Positions 1 to 6,886 of a stretch of 6,887 nt of DNA are shown piece by piece. The notes beneath the pieces are model-generated. The model saw only the letters and a program-made list of their open reading frames with translations. It made no database searches and was not told the origin of the DNA. Source of the DNA: DATLFQ01 sp035540915. Lineage in GTDB: Bacteria; Actinomycetota; Acidimicrobiia; Acidimicrobiales; GCA-2861595. The DNA lies in assembly GCA_035540915.1 (NCBI GenBank), contig DATLFQ010000135.1, forward strand, positions 1-6,887. The letters run 5' to 3'. Both the position numbers and the translations under genes were made by a program. The stretch's first letter is position 1, and each line of letters begins with the position of its first letter.

Positions 1-2156
1 TCCAAGGCGGCCAGCATCCGCTGCTTGCGCTCGGCGTCCAGCGGCCCGAACACCTCGTCGAGCACCAGCAGCCCGACGGTCCCTCCCGAGAGAAGCCGGA
101 CGTGCTCGCTGATGGCGACCCGCAGGGCCAGGTTGGCCAGGTCGGTCTCCGAGCCCGAGAAGCGGGCCATCCCGAAGCGCCGGCCCGCGTCCCGGATCTG
201 GATCTCGTAGGTCAGCGGGTCGACCTCCAGGCGGTCGTACTCGTGGTCGGTCAGCTCGGCGAAGAGGTCGGCGGCGCCGGTGGACAGCCGGGGACCGACG
301 GTGGACACGACGCTGTCCCGGAAGGCGCCGAGCAGCGCGGCCAGGCGAGCCAGATGGCGGGCCTCGTCGGTGCCTGTGGTCAGCGCCTCGTGCTGCGCGC
401 GCGCAGCGGCCAGGGCCTCGGCGGCGGCCTCCGCCCGGATCCGCGCCTCACCGGCGAGCACCGCCGCCCGCTGCGCTGCGGCCGAGGCCAGCCCGGCTGC
501 CCGCCGGGCGGCGTCCCGCTGCTCCTGTGCGGCGGCCAGGGCGGCCGGCTGGAAGCCGAGCGAGCGGACCTTGTCGCGCAGCGTCTCCAGGCGGCCGCTG
601 ATCTCCCCGACCCGATGCAGGGCCGACTCCCGGGCCGCCTCCAGGACCGCCCGCCGCTCCAGCTTGGCCCGGGCGCGGGCCAGCTCGGCGGCGGCGGCGC
701 GATGGCGCTTCAGCGCCGCGGCCACCTCGGCCGCCTCGCCGTGGCGCGCCGGGCGACCGAGCTCGACCTCGGCCCGGGCCAGCGCCTCCTCGGCCGCCGC
801 CCGCCGGCCCTGGTGCTCACGTAACGCGTGCCACGCGGCCCGGGCGCGCCGAGCGGCCTCGGCCCGTTCGGCCGTCAGGCGCCGAGCCTCCTCGGCGGCT
901 GCGGACAGACGTGCCGCTTCTTCGGTCAACGAGGCCACGGCTGCCGATGCCTGCTGCGCCTCGTCCTGGCGGTGGGCCTGCACGCGGGCGAAGGCGTCAC
1001 CCAGGTCCTGGCCGCACAGCGGGCACCCGGCCTCTCCGGACAGCTGGTTGGCTCGGGCCACGGCTTCGGTGGCCCGAGCCGCCGCCTCCCGGGCCCCCCG
1101 GAGGCGACCCGAGACCTCCGCTGCCGCCGACGCCGCCGCGTCGGAGCGGGCCTGGGCCTCCGACAGCGCCGCCTCGGAAGCCGCCTCGCCGGGGCCGTCG
1201 GGCGGCGCGGCTGCGGGCAGTTCGGCCAGGGCACGGCGGGCCGCCTCGATGGAGCTCAGGACGGCGGCGAGCCGCTCGGCGTCCTCCAGGCCGGCGGCGC
1301 CGGTCTCGAGTCCGGGAAGGACGTCCGCCAGGGCGGCGAGCTCGGCCGCCTCGTCCTCCAGCCGCTGCAGCTCGCCGGTGGCAGCATCGTGGCTGGCCCG
1401 CGCCGCCCGGCCCTCGGCCACCAGGTCGTCGTGCTCGCGCCGTCGGTCCTCCAGCCGGTCCACGGCCTGCTGGTGGCGCTCCAGGGCCAGGTTCGCGGCG
1501 CCGGCGGCCGCTCCCTCCGCCTCCGCATCGGCGGTCCGCGCCGCCACGGCGGCCGCCGCGTCGTCGGCCAGCGCGGCCAGCGCATCGAGGTCGGGCAGCA
1601 CCTGGCGGAGCCGCTCGACCGCGTCCGTGGCGGCCCGGGCGTGGCGGCGGGCCTCGTCGCGGGCGTGGTCGAGCGGGGTCACGCCGAGGAGGCGCAGGAC
1701 GAGGTCCTTGCGCTCCCCCGGCCGCAGCGCCGAGAACGACGAAAGCTGCTTCTGCTCGGCGAACACCGACGCCCGGAATGCGGCGGCGTCCATGCCCAGC
1801 ACCGAGTGGACGTAGCTGCGGACCGCCTGCACCCCTTCGGCCACCTGCGCGCCGTCGGCCATGGCCTGCGCCCGCACCGTCGAGTTGATGCCGGTGATCG
1901 TGCGCCGCACGACGTAGAGGTGGCCCTCGTGCTCGAACTCGACCTCGGTGACGCAGTCCCCGTTGACACCGGCGGTGCGCACCTCCTCCTTGGGCGTCCT
2001 GCTGTAGCCGTAGAGGCTCCACAGGATGGACTCGAGGAGCACCGACTTGCCGGAGCCGTTGGGGCCGACGATGCCGACCAGGCCGCCGGGCAGCGGCAGG
2101 TCGAGCTCGGCCTCGTAGACCCGGTAGTTGCGGGCGTACAGGCGGGTGATCAGCAC
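1..2156 (-). CDS. sbcC: SbcC/Rad50-type ABC ATPase of the Mre11-Rad50 complex, C-terminus cut off by the window edge
   Basis: This is the ATPase and coiled-coil subunit that partners the SbcD/Mre11 nuclease at DNA double-strand ends. About 718 codons are visible. Walker A is GPNGSGKS at residues 31-38, and the Q-loop region is FAEQKQLSSF near 132-141. Two Ala/Glu/Arg-rich coiled-coil arms (about 150-370 and 390-610) flank a zinc hook CPLC at 378-381 (bases 1014-1025). The ABC signature FSGSE lies at 666-670 (LSGGE in most relatives). Walker B is LLVLDEVFGPLD, with D700/E701 and the D-loop. Only the last few dozen residues (H-loop side) should be missing, so the full protein would be roughly 750-790 residues, against about 1050 for E. 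coli SbcC; the arms are short. The start is GTG, because the Rad50 N-terminus (LITRLYARNYRVYEAEL) begins right there and GGAG lies 5 nt upstream. It overlaps the sbcD stop by 7 nt, so it is translationally coupled. A generic SMC-like ATPase is the alternative, but the hook and the sbcD neighbour favour SbcC. Confidence 0.92.
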   Translation of the reverse strand, partial: MLITRLYARNYRVYEAELDLPLPGGLVGIVGPNGSGKSVLLESILWSLYGYSRTPKEEVRTAGVNGDCVTEVEFEHEGHLYVVRRTITGINSTVRAQAMADGAQVAEGVQAVRSYVHSVLGMDAAAFRASVFAEQKQLSSFSALRPGERKDLVLRLLGVTPLDHARDEARRHARAATDAVERLRQVLPDLDALAALADDAAAAVAARTADAEAEGAAAGAANLALERHQQAVDRLEDRRREHDDLVAEGRAARASHDAATGELQRLEDEAAELAALADVLPGLETGAAGLEDAERLAAVLSSIEAARRALAELPAAAPPDGPGEAASEAALSEAQARSDAAASAAAEVSGRLRGAREAAARATEAVARANQLSGEAGCPLCGQDLGDAFARVQAHRQDEAQQASAAVASLTEEAARLSAAAEEARRLTAERAEAARRARAAWHALREHQGRRAAAEEALARAEVELGRPARHGEAAEVAAALKRHRAAAAELARARAKLERRAVLEAARESALHRVGEISGRLETLRDKVRSLGFQPAALAAAQEQRDAARRAAGLASAAAQRAAVLAGEARIRAEAAAEALAAARAQHEALTTGTDEARHLARLAALLGAFRDSVVSTVGPRLSTGAADLFAELTDHEYDRLEVDPLTYEIQIRDAGRRFGMARFSGSETDLANLALRVAISEHVRLLSGGTVGLLVLDEVFGPLDAERKQRMLAAL

Positions 2157-3271
2157 GACTGCTCCACCGCCTCCACCGCCCGGGCCAGGTACTGGTGGCC
2201 CATCTCCGTCAGCCGCCGGCGGTCGAACCCGGTGAGGTCCTGGTCGGCGAGATAGGAGTCCCAGCGAGCCGGCATGGCGTGCAGCTCGGGCAGCTCGACG
2301 AAGCTGGTGGCGTCGGCGAAGCGCGGCTCCAGCTTCATGTTCAGGGCGGCGGCCCCGGCGGCCCGCACCGCATCCATGTCGACCAGCCGCCACGCCTCGG
2401 GGTCGACCTCCTCGACATAGAGCCGGGCGACCGCGCCGGGCTCCACCCGGCTCACCCGGTCCAGGACGGCGGCCTGCACCTCGGCCGGCCCGAGGCCCCG
2501 CGCCATCACCGTCTCCAGGGTGCGCAGCGGCCGCTGCCCGGCCAGCGCGATGTGGCGGCACTCGCCGGTGTCGGTGTCCAGCAGCACGATCCCCTTCGCG
2601 ACGTCGGGCTCGTCGGCGAACGAGAAGGTGTCGGTGGATCCGGCGTACCAGATGCCGGGACCGACGCTGGTGTGGGTGTGGTAGTGCCCGAGCAGGACCA
2701 GGTCGGCCCGCAGCAGGCCGGCGTCGACCTCGATCTCGTTGATGTCGGCGTAGCGGGGCTCGACCTGCGGCAGACGGGGGTGGGTGAGCAGCAGGTTGGA
2801 GCGGTCGAGGCTGCGCCCGCGATCGGCCTCGTCCAGCGCCTCGAGCGTCGCCTCGACCGTCATCATCTGGGGGACGGCGTGGACGACCAGCCCCGGCAGC
2901 TCGAAGCGCTCGTAGGCCAGCCGGTGCGCCCAGTGCATCTCGGGGAAGCCGGCGGCCAGCGCCGAGTAGGGGCTGCCGGTGCCCGGGAGGCGGGGCGTGT
3001 CGTGGTTGCCGGTGATGGCGGCCAGGGCGATGCCGTGGTCCCGGACCTTCTGCAGGGCTCGCTGGGCGACGCAGAAGGACCGGTAGGTGGGCCGGGGGTG
3101 GTCGAAGACGTCGCCCAGCCAGACCACCAGGTCCGGCGACTGGGCCAGCGCTAGGTCGACGGCGGCCTCGAAGGAGACCTCGAAGTCCCGCTCGCGCTGG
3201 TTCACCCCGTCGACCGTCGCCGGGTAGTAGCTGCGCCCGAGGTGGGCGTCGCCGAGGGCTGCGACCCGCAC
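2150..3271 (-). CDS. sbcD: SbcD/Mre11 family DNA double-strand-break nuclease
   Basis: This is a 373-residue metallophosphoesterase-fold nuclease, expected to be Mn-dependent with exo- and endonuclease activity on DNA ends and to work in complex with the SbcC/Rad50 ATPase encoded next. All phosphoesterase metal motifs are present in order: GDAHLG at 7-12 (D8, H10), GDVFDH at 53-58 (D54), GNHD at 88-91, LLLTHP with H164, and GHYHTH at 195-200 (H196, H198). The C-terminal part (about 240-373) fits the capping and Rad50-binding region but is less conserved. The length is close to bacterial SbcD and archaeal Mre11. The start is GTG, placed 3 nt after the herA stop; the N-terminus MRVAALGDAHLG begins directly at the first beta strand, which supports it. 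GGTGGA, 7 nt upstream, is a modest Shine-Dalgarno site inside the herA end. Its stop overlaps sbcC. Function is assigned with high confidence; mre11 would be an equally valid name given the archaeal-type gene set. Confidence 0.94.
   Translation of the reverse strand: MRVAALGDAHLGRSYYPATVDGVNQRERDFEVSFEAAVDLALAQSPDLVVWLGDVFDHPRPTYRSFCVAQRALQKVRDHGIALAAITGNHDTPRLPGTGSPYSALAAGFPEMHWAHRLAYERFELPGLVVHAVPQMMTVEATLEALDEADRGRSLDRSNLLLTHPRLPQVEPRYADINEIEVDAGLLRADLVLLGHYHTHTSVGPGIWYAGSTDTFSFADEPDVAKGIVLLDTDTGECRHIALAGQRPLRTLETVMARGLGPAEVQAAVLDRVSRVEPGAVARLYVEEVDPEAWRLVDMDAVRAAGAAALNMKLEPRFADATSFVELPELHAMPARWDSYLADQDLTGFDRRRLTEMGHQYLARAVEAVEQSC
2162..2165 (-). promoter_or_regulatory. Shine-Dalgarno site of sbcC
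   Basis: GGAG on the minus strand lies 5 nt before the sbcC GTG start and within the last codons of sbcD. The spacer (CAGTC) closely resembles that of herA (CGGTC). It supports the GTG that overlaps the sbcD stop. Confidence 0.6.
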
Positions 3272-3274
3272 GGC

Positions 3275-4849
3275 TCAGTCCACCAGCGCGGCCACGTTGG
3301 GCCGGGCTTCGAGGCGGGGCGCCGGTGGCGGCGGGGTCATGCGCAGCGCGTCGTCGTAGAGATGGATGCGGGCCGGCACGGCGAAGGGCGCCGCCAGGTT
3401 GGCCACGAGGCACTCGCCCGGCATGAGCGTCTGGATCTCCGGACCGAGGGCAGACAGGTCCTGGCGGGAGGACGACCGCAGGATGGTGCGGTCCTTCTCG
3501 TCGGCGAGGCCCAGCACGAAGAAGGTGTTGAACTGACTGAGCAGCTCGCTGTCGAGCAGCTTGGGCTGCTGGGTGACGGCGCAGAGGCCGACCTTGAACT
3601 TGCGCCCCTCCCGAGCCAGGCGGGGGAACACGTTGGCCTCCTTGTCGCGGCTGGACGACAGGACGCGCTGCGCCTCTTCCAGCACGATCGCCACCACGGG
3701 CAGGCGGTCGTGGCGTTCGGGGTCGTGGAGGTAGGCCGAGGACCAGTGGTCCAGGACGATGCGGGTCAGGAACGAGGCGACCAGGACCTCCTCGGTGGGG
3801 CCCAGCCCGCTGACGTCGCACAGCACGACCTTGCCGGCTTCCAGGTCGCGCAGCACCGACCCGCCGACCGACACGTGGGGGTCGGTCGCCACGCACGGCA
3901 GCTCGATGATGCGCCGGGCCCGGCGATGGACGACCTGGAGCGTGCTGAGAGCGGCCCGGTTGCTCAGCTCGACCTCACGGAAGCCGGGCAGGTCGTCGAC
4001 CTGCGAGAAGGCCAACAGCCAGGACAGGCCGTCGCCGCCGTAGTGGCGCTCCAGCTCGAAAAGCGCCTCCTCCTGGGGGCGGCTCCAGTCGTAGGCGGTG
4101 CGCAGGTCGTCCACGCTCAGCTCGCCGAGGCTCACCCGCAGCCGGGAGGTGTTCGGCAGTGCCCGGTTGACGTAGGTGCGCAGCCGGGAGGCGGCCCAGG
4201 GGTGGCGGGCCAACGCCGGGCGGTACTCGCCGTGGGGGTCGACCAGCAGCAGCCCGTAGCGGCCGTTGGCCTGCAGCGCCTGGCCGGCGAGAACCAGCAT
4301 GAGGTTCGACTTGCCCATGCCCGTTGTGGCGAAGATGCCGACGTGGGTGGCCAGGCTGTCGCCGGGGATGCCGACCTCGAAGTCCACCACGCTCTCGCCG
4401 CTGCGCAGGAGCCCGATGGCGAGGTCGCCCATGCGGCGGCGGAGGAACTCGAAGTCGGCCGCCTCCGGGGCGACGACCTTGGAGAACTGCGTGGGCAGGC
4501 TCTTGGGCTTGCGGAACGTCGTGCCGTCGGGCGCCAGGTAACCCAGGCAACGGCACTCGGCCACCCGGTAGGTCCGCCGCTCCTGCTCGTAGAGCGGGTG
4601 GGCCCCGGCCTCGCCCCGGGCGTCGTCGGCCAGCAGCGTCCCGGCCACCCGCTCCGCCCAACCGGGCTCGCGGTGCTCGGTGCCGTAGGTGACGTCGACC
4701 ACCCGGAACAGGTAGCGCCGGCCGGTGACCTCGTCCACGGCGACCAGCAGCTCGCCGAGGAACAGGTCCTCGTCGGGCGCAGCCCGGAACACGCCGTCCA
4801 GCACGCTCTTGCCGTAGAGGCGGCCCCGGCTGGGGATGGCCGGGTTCAC
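3275..4849 (-). CDS. herA: HerA-type hexameric DNA translocase/helicase ATPase
   Basis: This is a 524-residue FtsK/HerA-superfamily ATPase. HerA proteins form hexameric rings that pump DNA and activate the NurA nuclease during end resection. Residues about 5-110 fit the N-terminal HAS-barrel (beta-rich, including the LFRVVDVTYG segment). The motor follows: Walker A ATTGMGKS at 174-181, the HerA-typical VDPHGEY at 203-209, a helical insertion about 240-310, Walker B VVAIVLEEAQ at 385-394 with tandem E391/E392, and REGRKFKVGLCAVTQQP at 413-429, which holds the usual arginine-finger and sensor region. A short proline-rich stretch (505-511) ends the protein. The same frame stays open upstream to about 5890, but the real start is the GTG in the GTGA overlap with the nurA stop: GGAG lies 5 nt before it and homology begins only here. 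No Sir2, DUF4297 or other defence domain is fused, so this is the repair-type HerA paired with NurA. Confidence 0.94.
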   Translation of the reverse strand: MNPAIPSRGRLYGKSVLDGVFRAAPDEDLFLGELLVAVDEVTGRRYLFRVVDVTYGTEHREPGWAERVAGTLLADDARGEAGAHPLYEQERRTYRVAECRCLGYLAPDGTTFRKPKSLPTQFSKVVAPEAADFEFLRRRMGDLAIGLLRSGESVVDFEVGIPGDSLATHVGIFATTGMGKSNLMLVLAGQALQANGRYGLLLVDPHGEYRPALARHPWAASRLRTYVNRALPNTSRLRVSLGELSVDDLRTAYDWSRPQEEALFELERHYGGDGLSWLLAFSQVDDLPGFREVELSNRAALSTLQVVHRRARRIIELPCVATDPHVSVGGSVLRDLEAGKVVLCDVSGLGPTEEVLVASFLTRIVLDHWSSAYLHDPERHDRLPVVAIVLEEAQRVLSSSRDKEANVFPRLAREGRKFKVGLCAVTQQPKLLDSELLSQFNTFFVLGLADEKDRTILRSSSRQDLSALGPEIQTLMPGECLVANLAAPFAVPARIHLYDDALRMTPPPPAPRLEARPNVAALVD

Positions 4850-5835
4850 GACCGCTCCAGAAGGCGGTGACGGTCGGTGAAGGCCCGCTCCCGGACGGCG
4901 GGCGCCACGCCGGCCCGGCCGAGCAGGTCGTCGAGCTGCAGCCAGGCCTCGGCCCGCAGCCATCCCGGGCAGGCGGCCAGCCGGTCGGCCACGGCGAGGG
5001 CGTAGGGGTAGCCGGGGAAGGCGGCGTCGTCGGCCACCGCGGCGATGCGGCCCAGGGCCTGGGCCGGGTCCACCGCGGCCGCCAGGTCGATGCGGAACGC
5101 GAAGCGCGCGTCGGGGTCCAGGCGGGCGGCGACCACCTGGACGCCGCGGCCGGTCCGGCTGTGAGCGACCGGCGCCCACCAGCGGGCCCGCGGCCCGAAG
5201 GACGCCTCGGCCTGCAGCTCCAGCTGGCTCAGCAGCGGCGCTCCGCCCCGGGACAGCGAGGAGTGCTTGGTGACGGCCGCCACCAGCACGTCGCGCTCGG
5301 CGGCGCCGTCCAGCACGCCTCGGACGACGACCGCGGGCAGCCGCCAGTCCGCCTCCAGGTCGCCGTCGATCAGGACGAGCGCGCCGGGTTCCGCCTCGGC
5401 GACGCAGCGGGCGGCCGCCTCCCACTCCCAGCGGTCCCGCACCAGGTTCACATCGACCGAGCTCTTGGGGTCGATTCCCTCGACGCCCAGCGACGCCAGG
5501 GCGGCCTCCCTGGCCGCGCTGCCGCCGACGACGAACGCCCGCAGCTCGCCCTCGTCCTCCAGGGTGCACCGGCCGTCGGCGAAGCGCGCCCGGCCGGCCC
5601 GGGTCACGTACACCTGGACGCACCGTGCGTCGGCCACCAGCGCCTGGCCCCCGTCGACGGCCCACACCTCGTGCGGCGGCGGCTGGGCGGCCAGCGGCCG
5701 GGGCTCGACGATCTCCTCGAACTTCAGGTCGCTGTCGGTGGCGTCCCGCAACCCGCCGGCCGGCGCCAGCAGCAGCGCGGCCAGGTGAGCCGCCGCCTGC
5801 TCCAGCGTGGTCGCCGTGGAGGTGGTCGCCGCCAT
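4846..5835 (-). CDS. nurA: NurA domain nuclease, HerA partner
   Basis: This is a NurA-family nuclease, about 329 residues from the ATG chosen here. NurA dimers sit on the HerA ring and degrade DNA strands at double-strand breaks with Mn as cofactor. Visible family features, numbered from this ATG, are AVDGG at 59-63 (the first catalytic Asp, usually DGS), WEWEAA near 137-142, LIDGDL at 155-160, VAAVTKHSSL at 185-194 with the conserved Lys, FRIDL at 247-251, and GYPYALAVADRLA at 275-287, the C-terminal signature with its Asp. Sequence identity to NurA is diffuse, as is normal for this family, but the motifs and the overlap with herA make the assignment strong. The start is uncertain: GTG at 5865 in the same frame would add 10 residues. 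The ATG at 5835 is preferred because of codon type and the GGGGGG run just upstream, although that spacing is short. It is the first gene of the operon, starting only about 50 nt from the presumed IS end. Confidence 0.88.
   Translation of the reverse strand: MAATTSTATTLEQAAAHLAALLLAPAGGLRDATDSDLKFEEIVEPRPLAAQPPPHEVWAVDGGQALVADARCVQVYVTRAGRARFADGRCTLEDEGELRAFVVGGSAAREAALASLGVEGIDPKSSVDVNLVRDRWEWEAAARCVAEAEPGALVLIDGDLEADWRLPAVVVRGVLDGAAERDVLVAAVTKHSSLSRGGAPLLSQLELQAEASFGPRARWWAPVAHSRTGRGVQVVAARLDPDARFAFRIDLAAAVDPAQALGRIAAVADDAAFPGYPYALAVADRLAACPGWLRAEAWLQLDDLLGRAGVAPAVRERAFTDRHRLLERS
4855..4858 (-). promoter_or_regulatory. Shine-Dalgarno site of herA
   Basis: GGAG on the minus strand lies 5 nt before the herA GTG and within the last codons of nurA. 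It fixes the herA start inside a frame that stays open far upstream. The same GGAG-N5-GTG arrangement recurs at sbcC. Confidence 0.6.
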
Positions 5836-5859
5836 GCCCCCCAGGTTGCCAGCCGGGTG

Positions 5860-5889
5860 TGACACGAACGCGGACCCCGGAACGTGTCA
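5860..5889. repeat. Spaced inverted repeat in the nurA leader
   Basis: TGACACG (5860-5866) and CGTGTCA (5883-5889) are perfect 7-nt inverted arms with a 16-nt GC-rich spacer. The right arm overlaps the TTGACA box and the presumed IS end; the left arm lies beside the alternative GTG start of nurA. It could be an operator-like site or a chance or IS-derived repeat. The spacing is long for a hairpin terminator, and no T tract follows. Confidence 0.45.
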
Positions 5890-5890
5890 A
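5885..5890 (-). promoter_or_regulatory. Possible outward-facing -35 box at the IS end
   Basis: The minus strand reads TTGACA, a perfect sigma-70-type -35 hexamer, pointing towards nurA from the presumed end of the insertion sequence. At 16-18 nt spacing the -10 region is poor (for example TCGTGT at 5862-5867), so promoter activity is not established from sequence. IS ends that carry an outward -35 box and form hybrid promoters with adjacent host DNA are well known. The native operon promoter is not otherwise visible in this 76-nt gap. Confidence 0.3.
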
Positions 5891-5911
5891 CGCCGATGAG
5901 ACACCGGATGC

Positions 5912-6886
5912 TCAGATGACTGCAGCGGCCAGCGGCGTCTCCTCGGGTCGGTTGATCCATGCTGCCTCGGGGATGGTGGGTGCGCTCGGGGGCTTGCGGA
6001 AGCGGTCGGGGCGCAGGGTGTAGGCGGCGTCGAGGACGGCTTGGCGCTTCGCCCGCACTCCCGCCGCCCGGTTGAAGTGAACGTCGGCCGGGATGTGCAG
6101 GCCGATGCCGGAGTGGCGGTGCTCGGTGTTGTAGTGGTCGAAGAAGCCGTCCACGAAGGCCCGGGCCGCCTCGAGGTTGGCGAAGCGGCGGGGGAAGGTC
6201 GGGAAGTACTTGAGGGTCTTGAAGTTGGCCTCGCTGAAGGGGTTGTCGTTGGACTGATGGGGCCGGCTGTGGCTTTGCAGCACGCCCAGGTCGGCCAGGA
6301 GCTGGGTGACGGTCTTCGAGGTCATCGAGGTGCCCCGGTCGGCGTGCAAGGTGAGCTGGCCGTGGCCCACGCCGTGGTCGAACACCGCCTCGGCGATGAA
6401 CTCCTCGGCCAGGCGGGCCGACTCCCTGGGCGCCACCAGCCAGGCCACCGCGTAGCGGCTGTAGACGTCGAGGATCACGTAGAGGTGGAACCAGTTCCAC
6501 TTGTGGGGCCCGGCCAGCTTGGTGATGTCCCAGCTCCACACCTGGTTGGGAGCGGTGGCCACCAACTCGGGCTTGAGCGTGGGAGGGCGCCGGGCGTGAG
6601 CCCGGCGCTCACGCACCTGGGCCTGGTCGCGCAGCAGGCGGTACATGGTCGACACCGATGCCAAGTAGGTGCCCTCGTCGAGCAGGGTGGCCCACACCTG
6701 GGCCGGGGCCTTGTCGCAGAAGCGCTCGGCGTTGAGCACCTCGACGATGGCCACCGCCTCGGCCGAGGCCAAGGCCCTGGCTGGGCGGGGCCGGGGTGGC
6801 GGCGGGCCCAGCCTCACCGAGGTGGCCCGCCTGCGGGCCGAGAACGAGGCCCTACGGCGCAAGCTGGCCAAGGCCGAGGCCATCAT
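5912..6886 (-). CDS. IS3-family transposase OrfB (DDE integrase core), 5' part replaced or rearranged
   Basis: This is the catalytic half of an IS3-family transposase, which cuts and joins the IS ends. Counting from the first ATG of the open frame (6886, 324 residues), the catalytic triad is D120 in WSWDITKL, D183 in LHADRGTSM and E219 in NPFSEANFKTLKY, giving the classical DD(35)E spacing. The segment around 205-227 (SHSRPHQSNDNPFSEANF) is highly typical of the family, as are SGIGLHIPADVH at 259-270 and AAWINRP near 308-314. Upstream, the N-terminal HTH_21-like segment (ALASAEAVAIVEVLNAERF, APAQVWATLLDEGTYLASVSTMYRLL) is intact. Homology begins only near residue 36 (about position 6781). Residues 1-24 are the antisense of an OrfA-like fragment and 25-35 are Pro/Arg-rich, so the apparent start is not credible. 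The core looks intact, but the gene is probably not functional as it stands because it lacks its normal OrfA fusion context. Confidence 0.9.
   Translation of the reverse strand: MMASALASLRRRASFSARRRATSVRLGPPPPRPRPARALASAEAVAIVEVLNAERFCDKAPAQVWATLLDEGTYLASVSTMYRLLRDQAQVRERRAHARRPPTLKPELVATAPNQVWSWDITKLAGPHKWNWFHLYVILDVYSRYAVAWLVAPRESARLAEEFIAEAVFDHGVGHGQLTLHADRGTSMTSKTVTQLLADLGVLQSHSRPHQSNDNPFSEANFKTLKYFPTFPRRFANLEAARAFVDGFFDHYNTEHRHSGIGLHIPADVHFNRAAGVRAKRQAVLDAAYTLRPDRFRKPPSAPTIPEAAWINRPEETPLAAAVI

Larger units (their letters stand above)
5836..5911. other. Intergenic gap between the transposase and the nurA operon
   Basis: This 76-nt gap holds the presumed IS end, the TTGACA box, the spaced inverted repeat and the alternative GTG start of nurA at 5865. 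No convincing terminator follows the transposase: the only stem (GTGTC 5884-5888 with GACAC 5900-5904) is 5 bp with an 11-nt loop and no T run. Read-through from the transposase into nurA is therefore possible. Confidence 0.6.

Noticed and set aside
280..2255. Long open frames on the + strand opposite sbcC (280-1815 and 828-2255)
   Set aside because: They consist of Arg/Ala/Ser/Gly-rich sequence without domains, as expected for antisense of GC-rich coding DNA. The minus strand carries clear Rad50 motifs across the same span.
3275..4849. HerA as part of an anti-phage system of the Sir2-HerA or DUF4297-HerA type
   Set aside because: No Sir2 or DUF4297 partner is present; HerA is coupled to NurA and SbcDC, the repair-type arrangement. 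A defence role for the whole set stays speculative.
2195..4870. Long + strand open frames opposite sbcD and herA (2195-3154, 3242-4870)
   Set aside because: These are low-complexity Gly/Gln/Val/His-rich antisense translations with no recognisable motif; SbcD and HerA on the minus strand explain the openness.
4850..5890. Upstream extension of the herA frame to about 5890 (an 871-residue protein)
   Set aside because: The added 347 residues are Arg/Gly/Pro-rich out-of-frame translation of nurA. HerA homology starts at the GTG at 4849, which has a good Shine-Dalgarno site.
5884..5904. Hairpin GTGTC/GACAC as a terminator after the transposase
   Set aside because: The stem is only 5 bp with an 11-nt loop and no T tract; it is better explained as part of the IS end.
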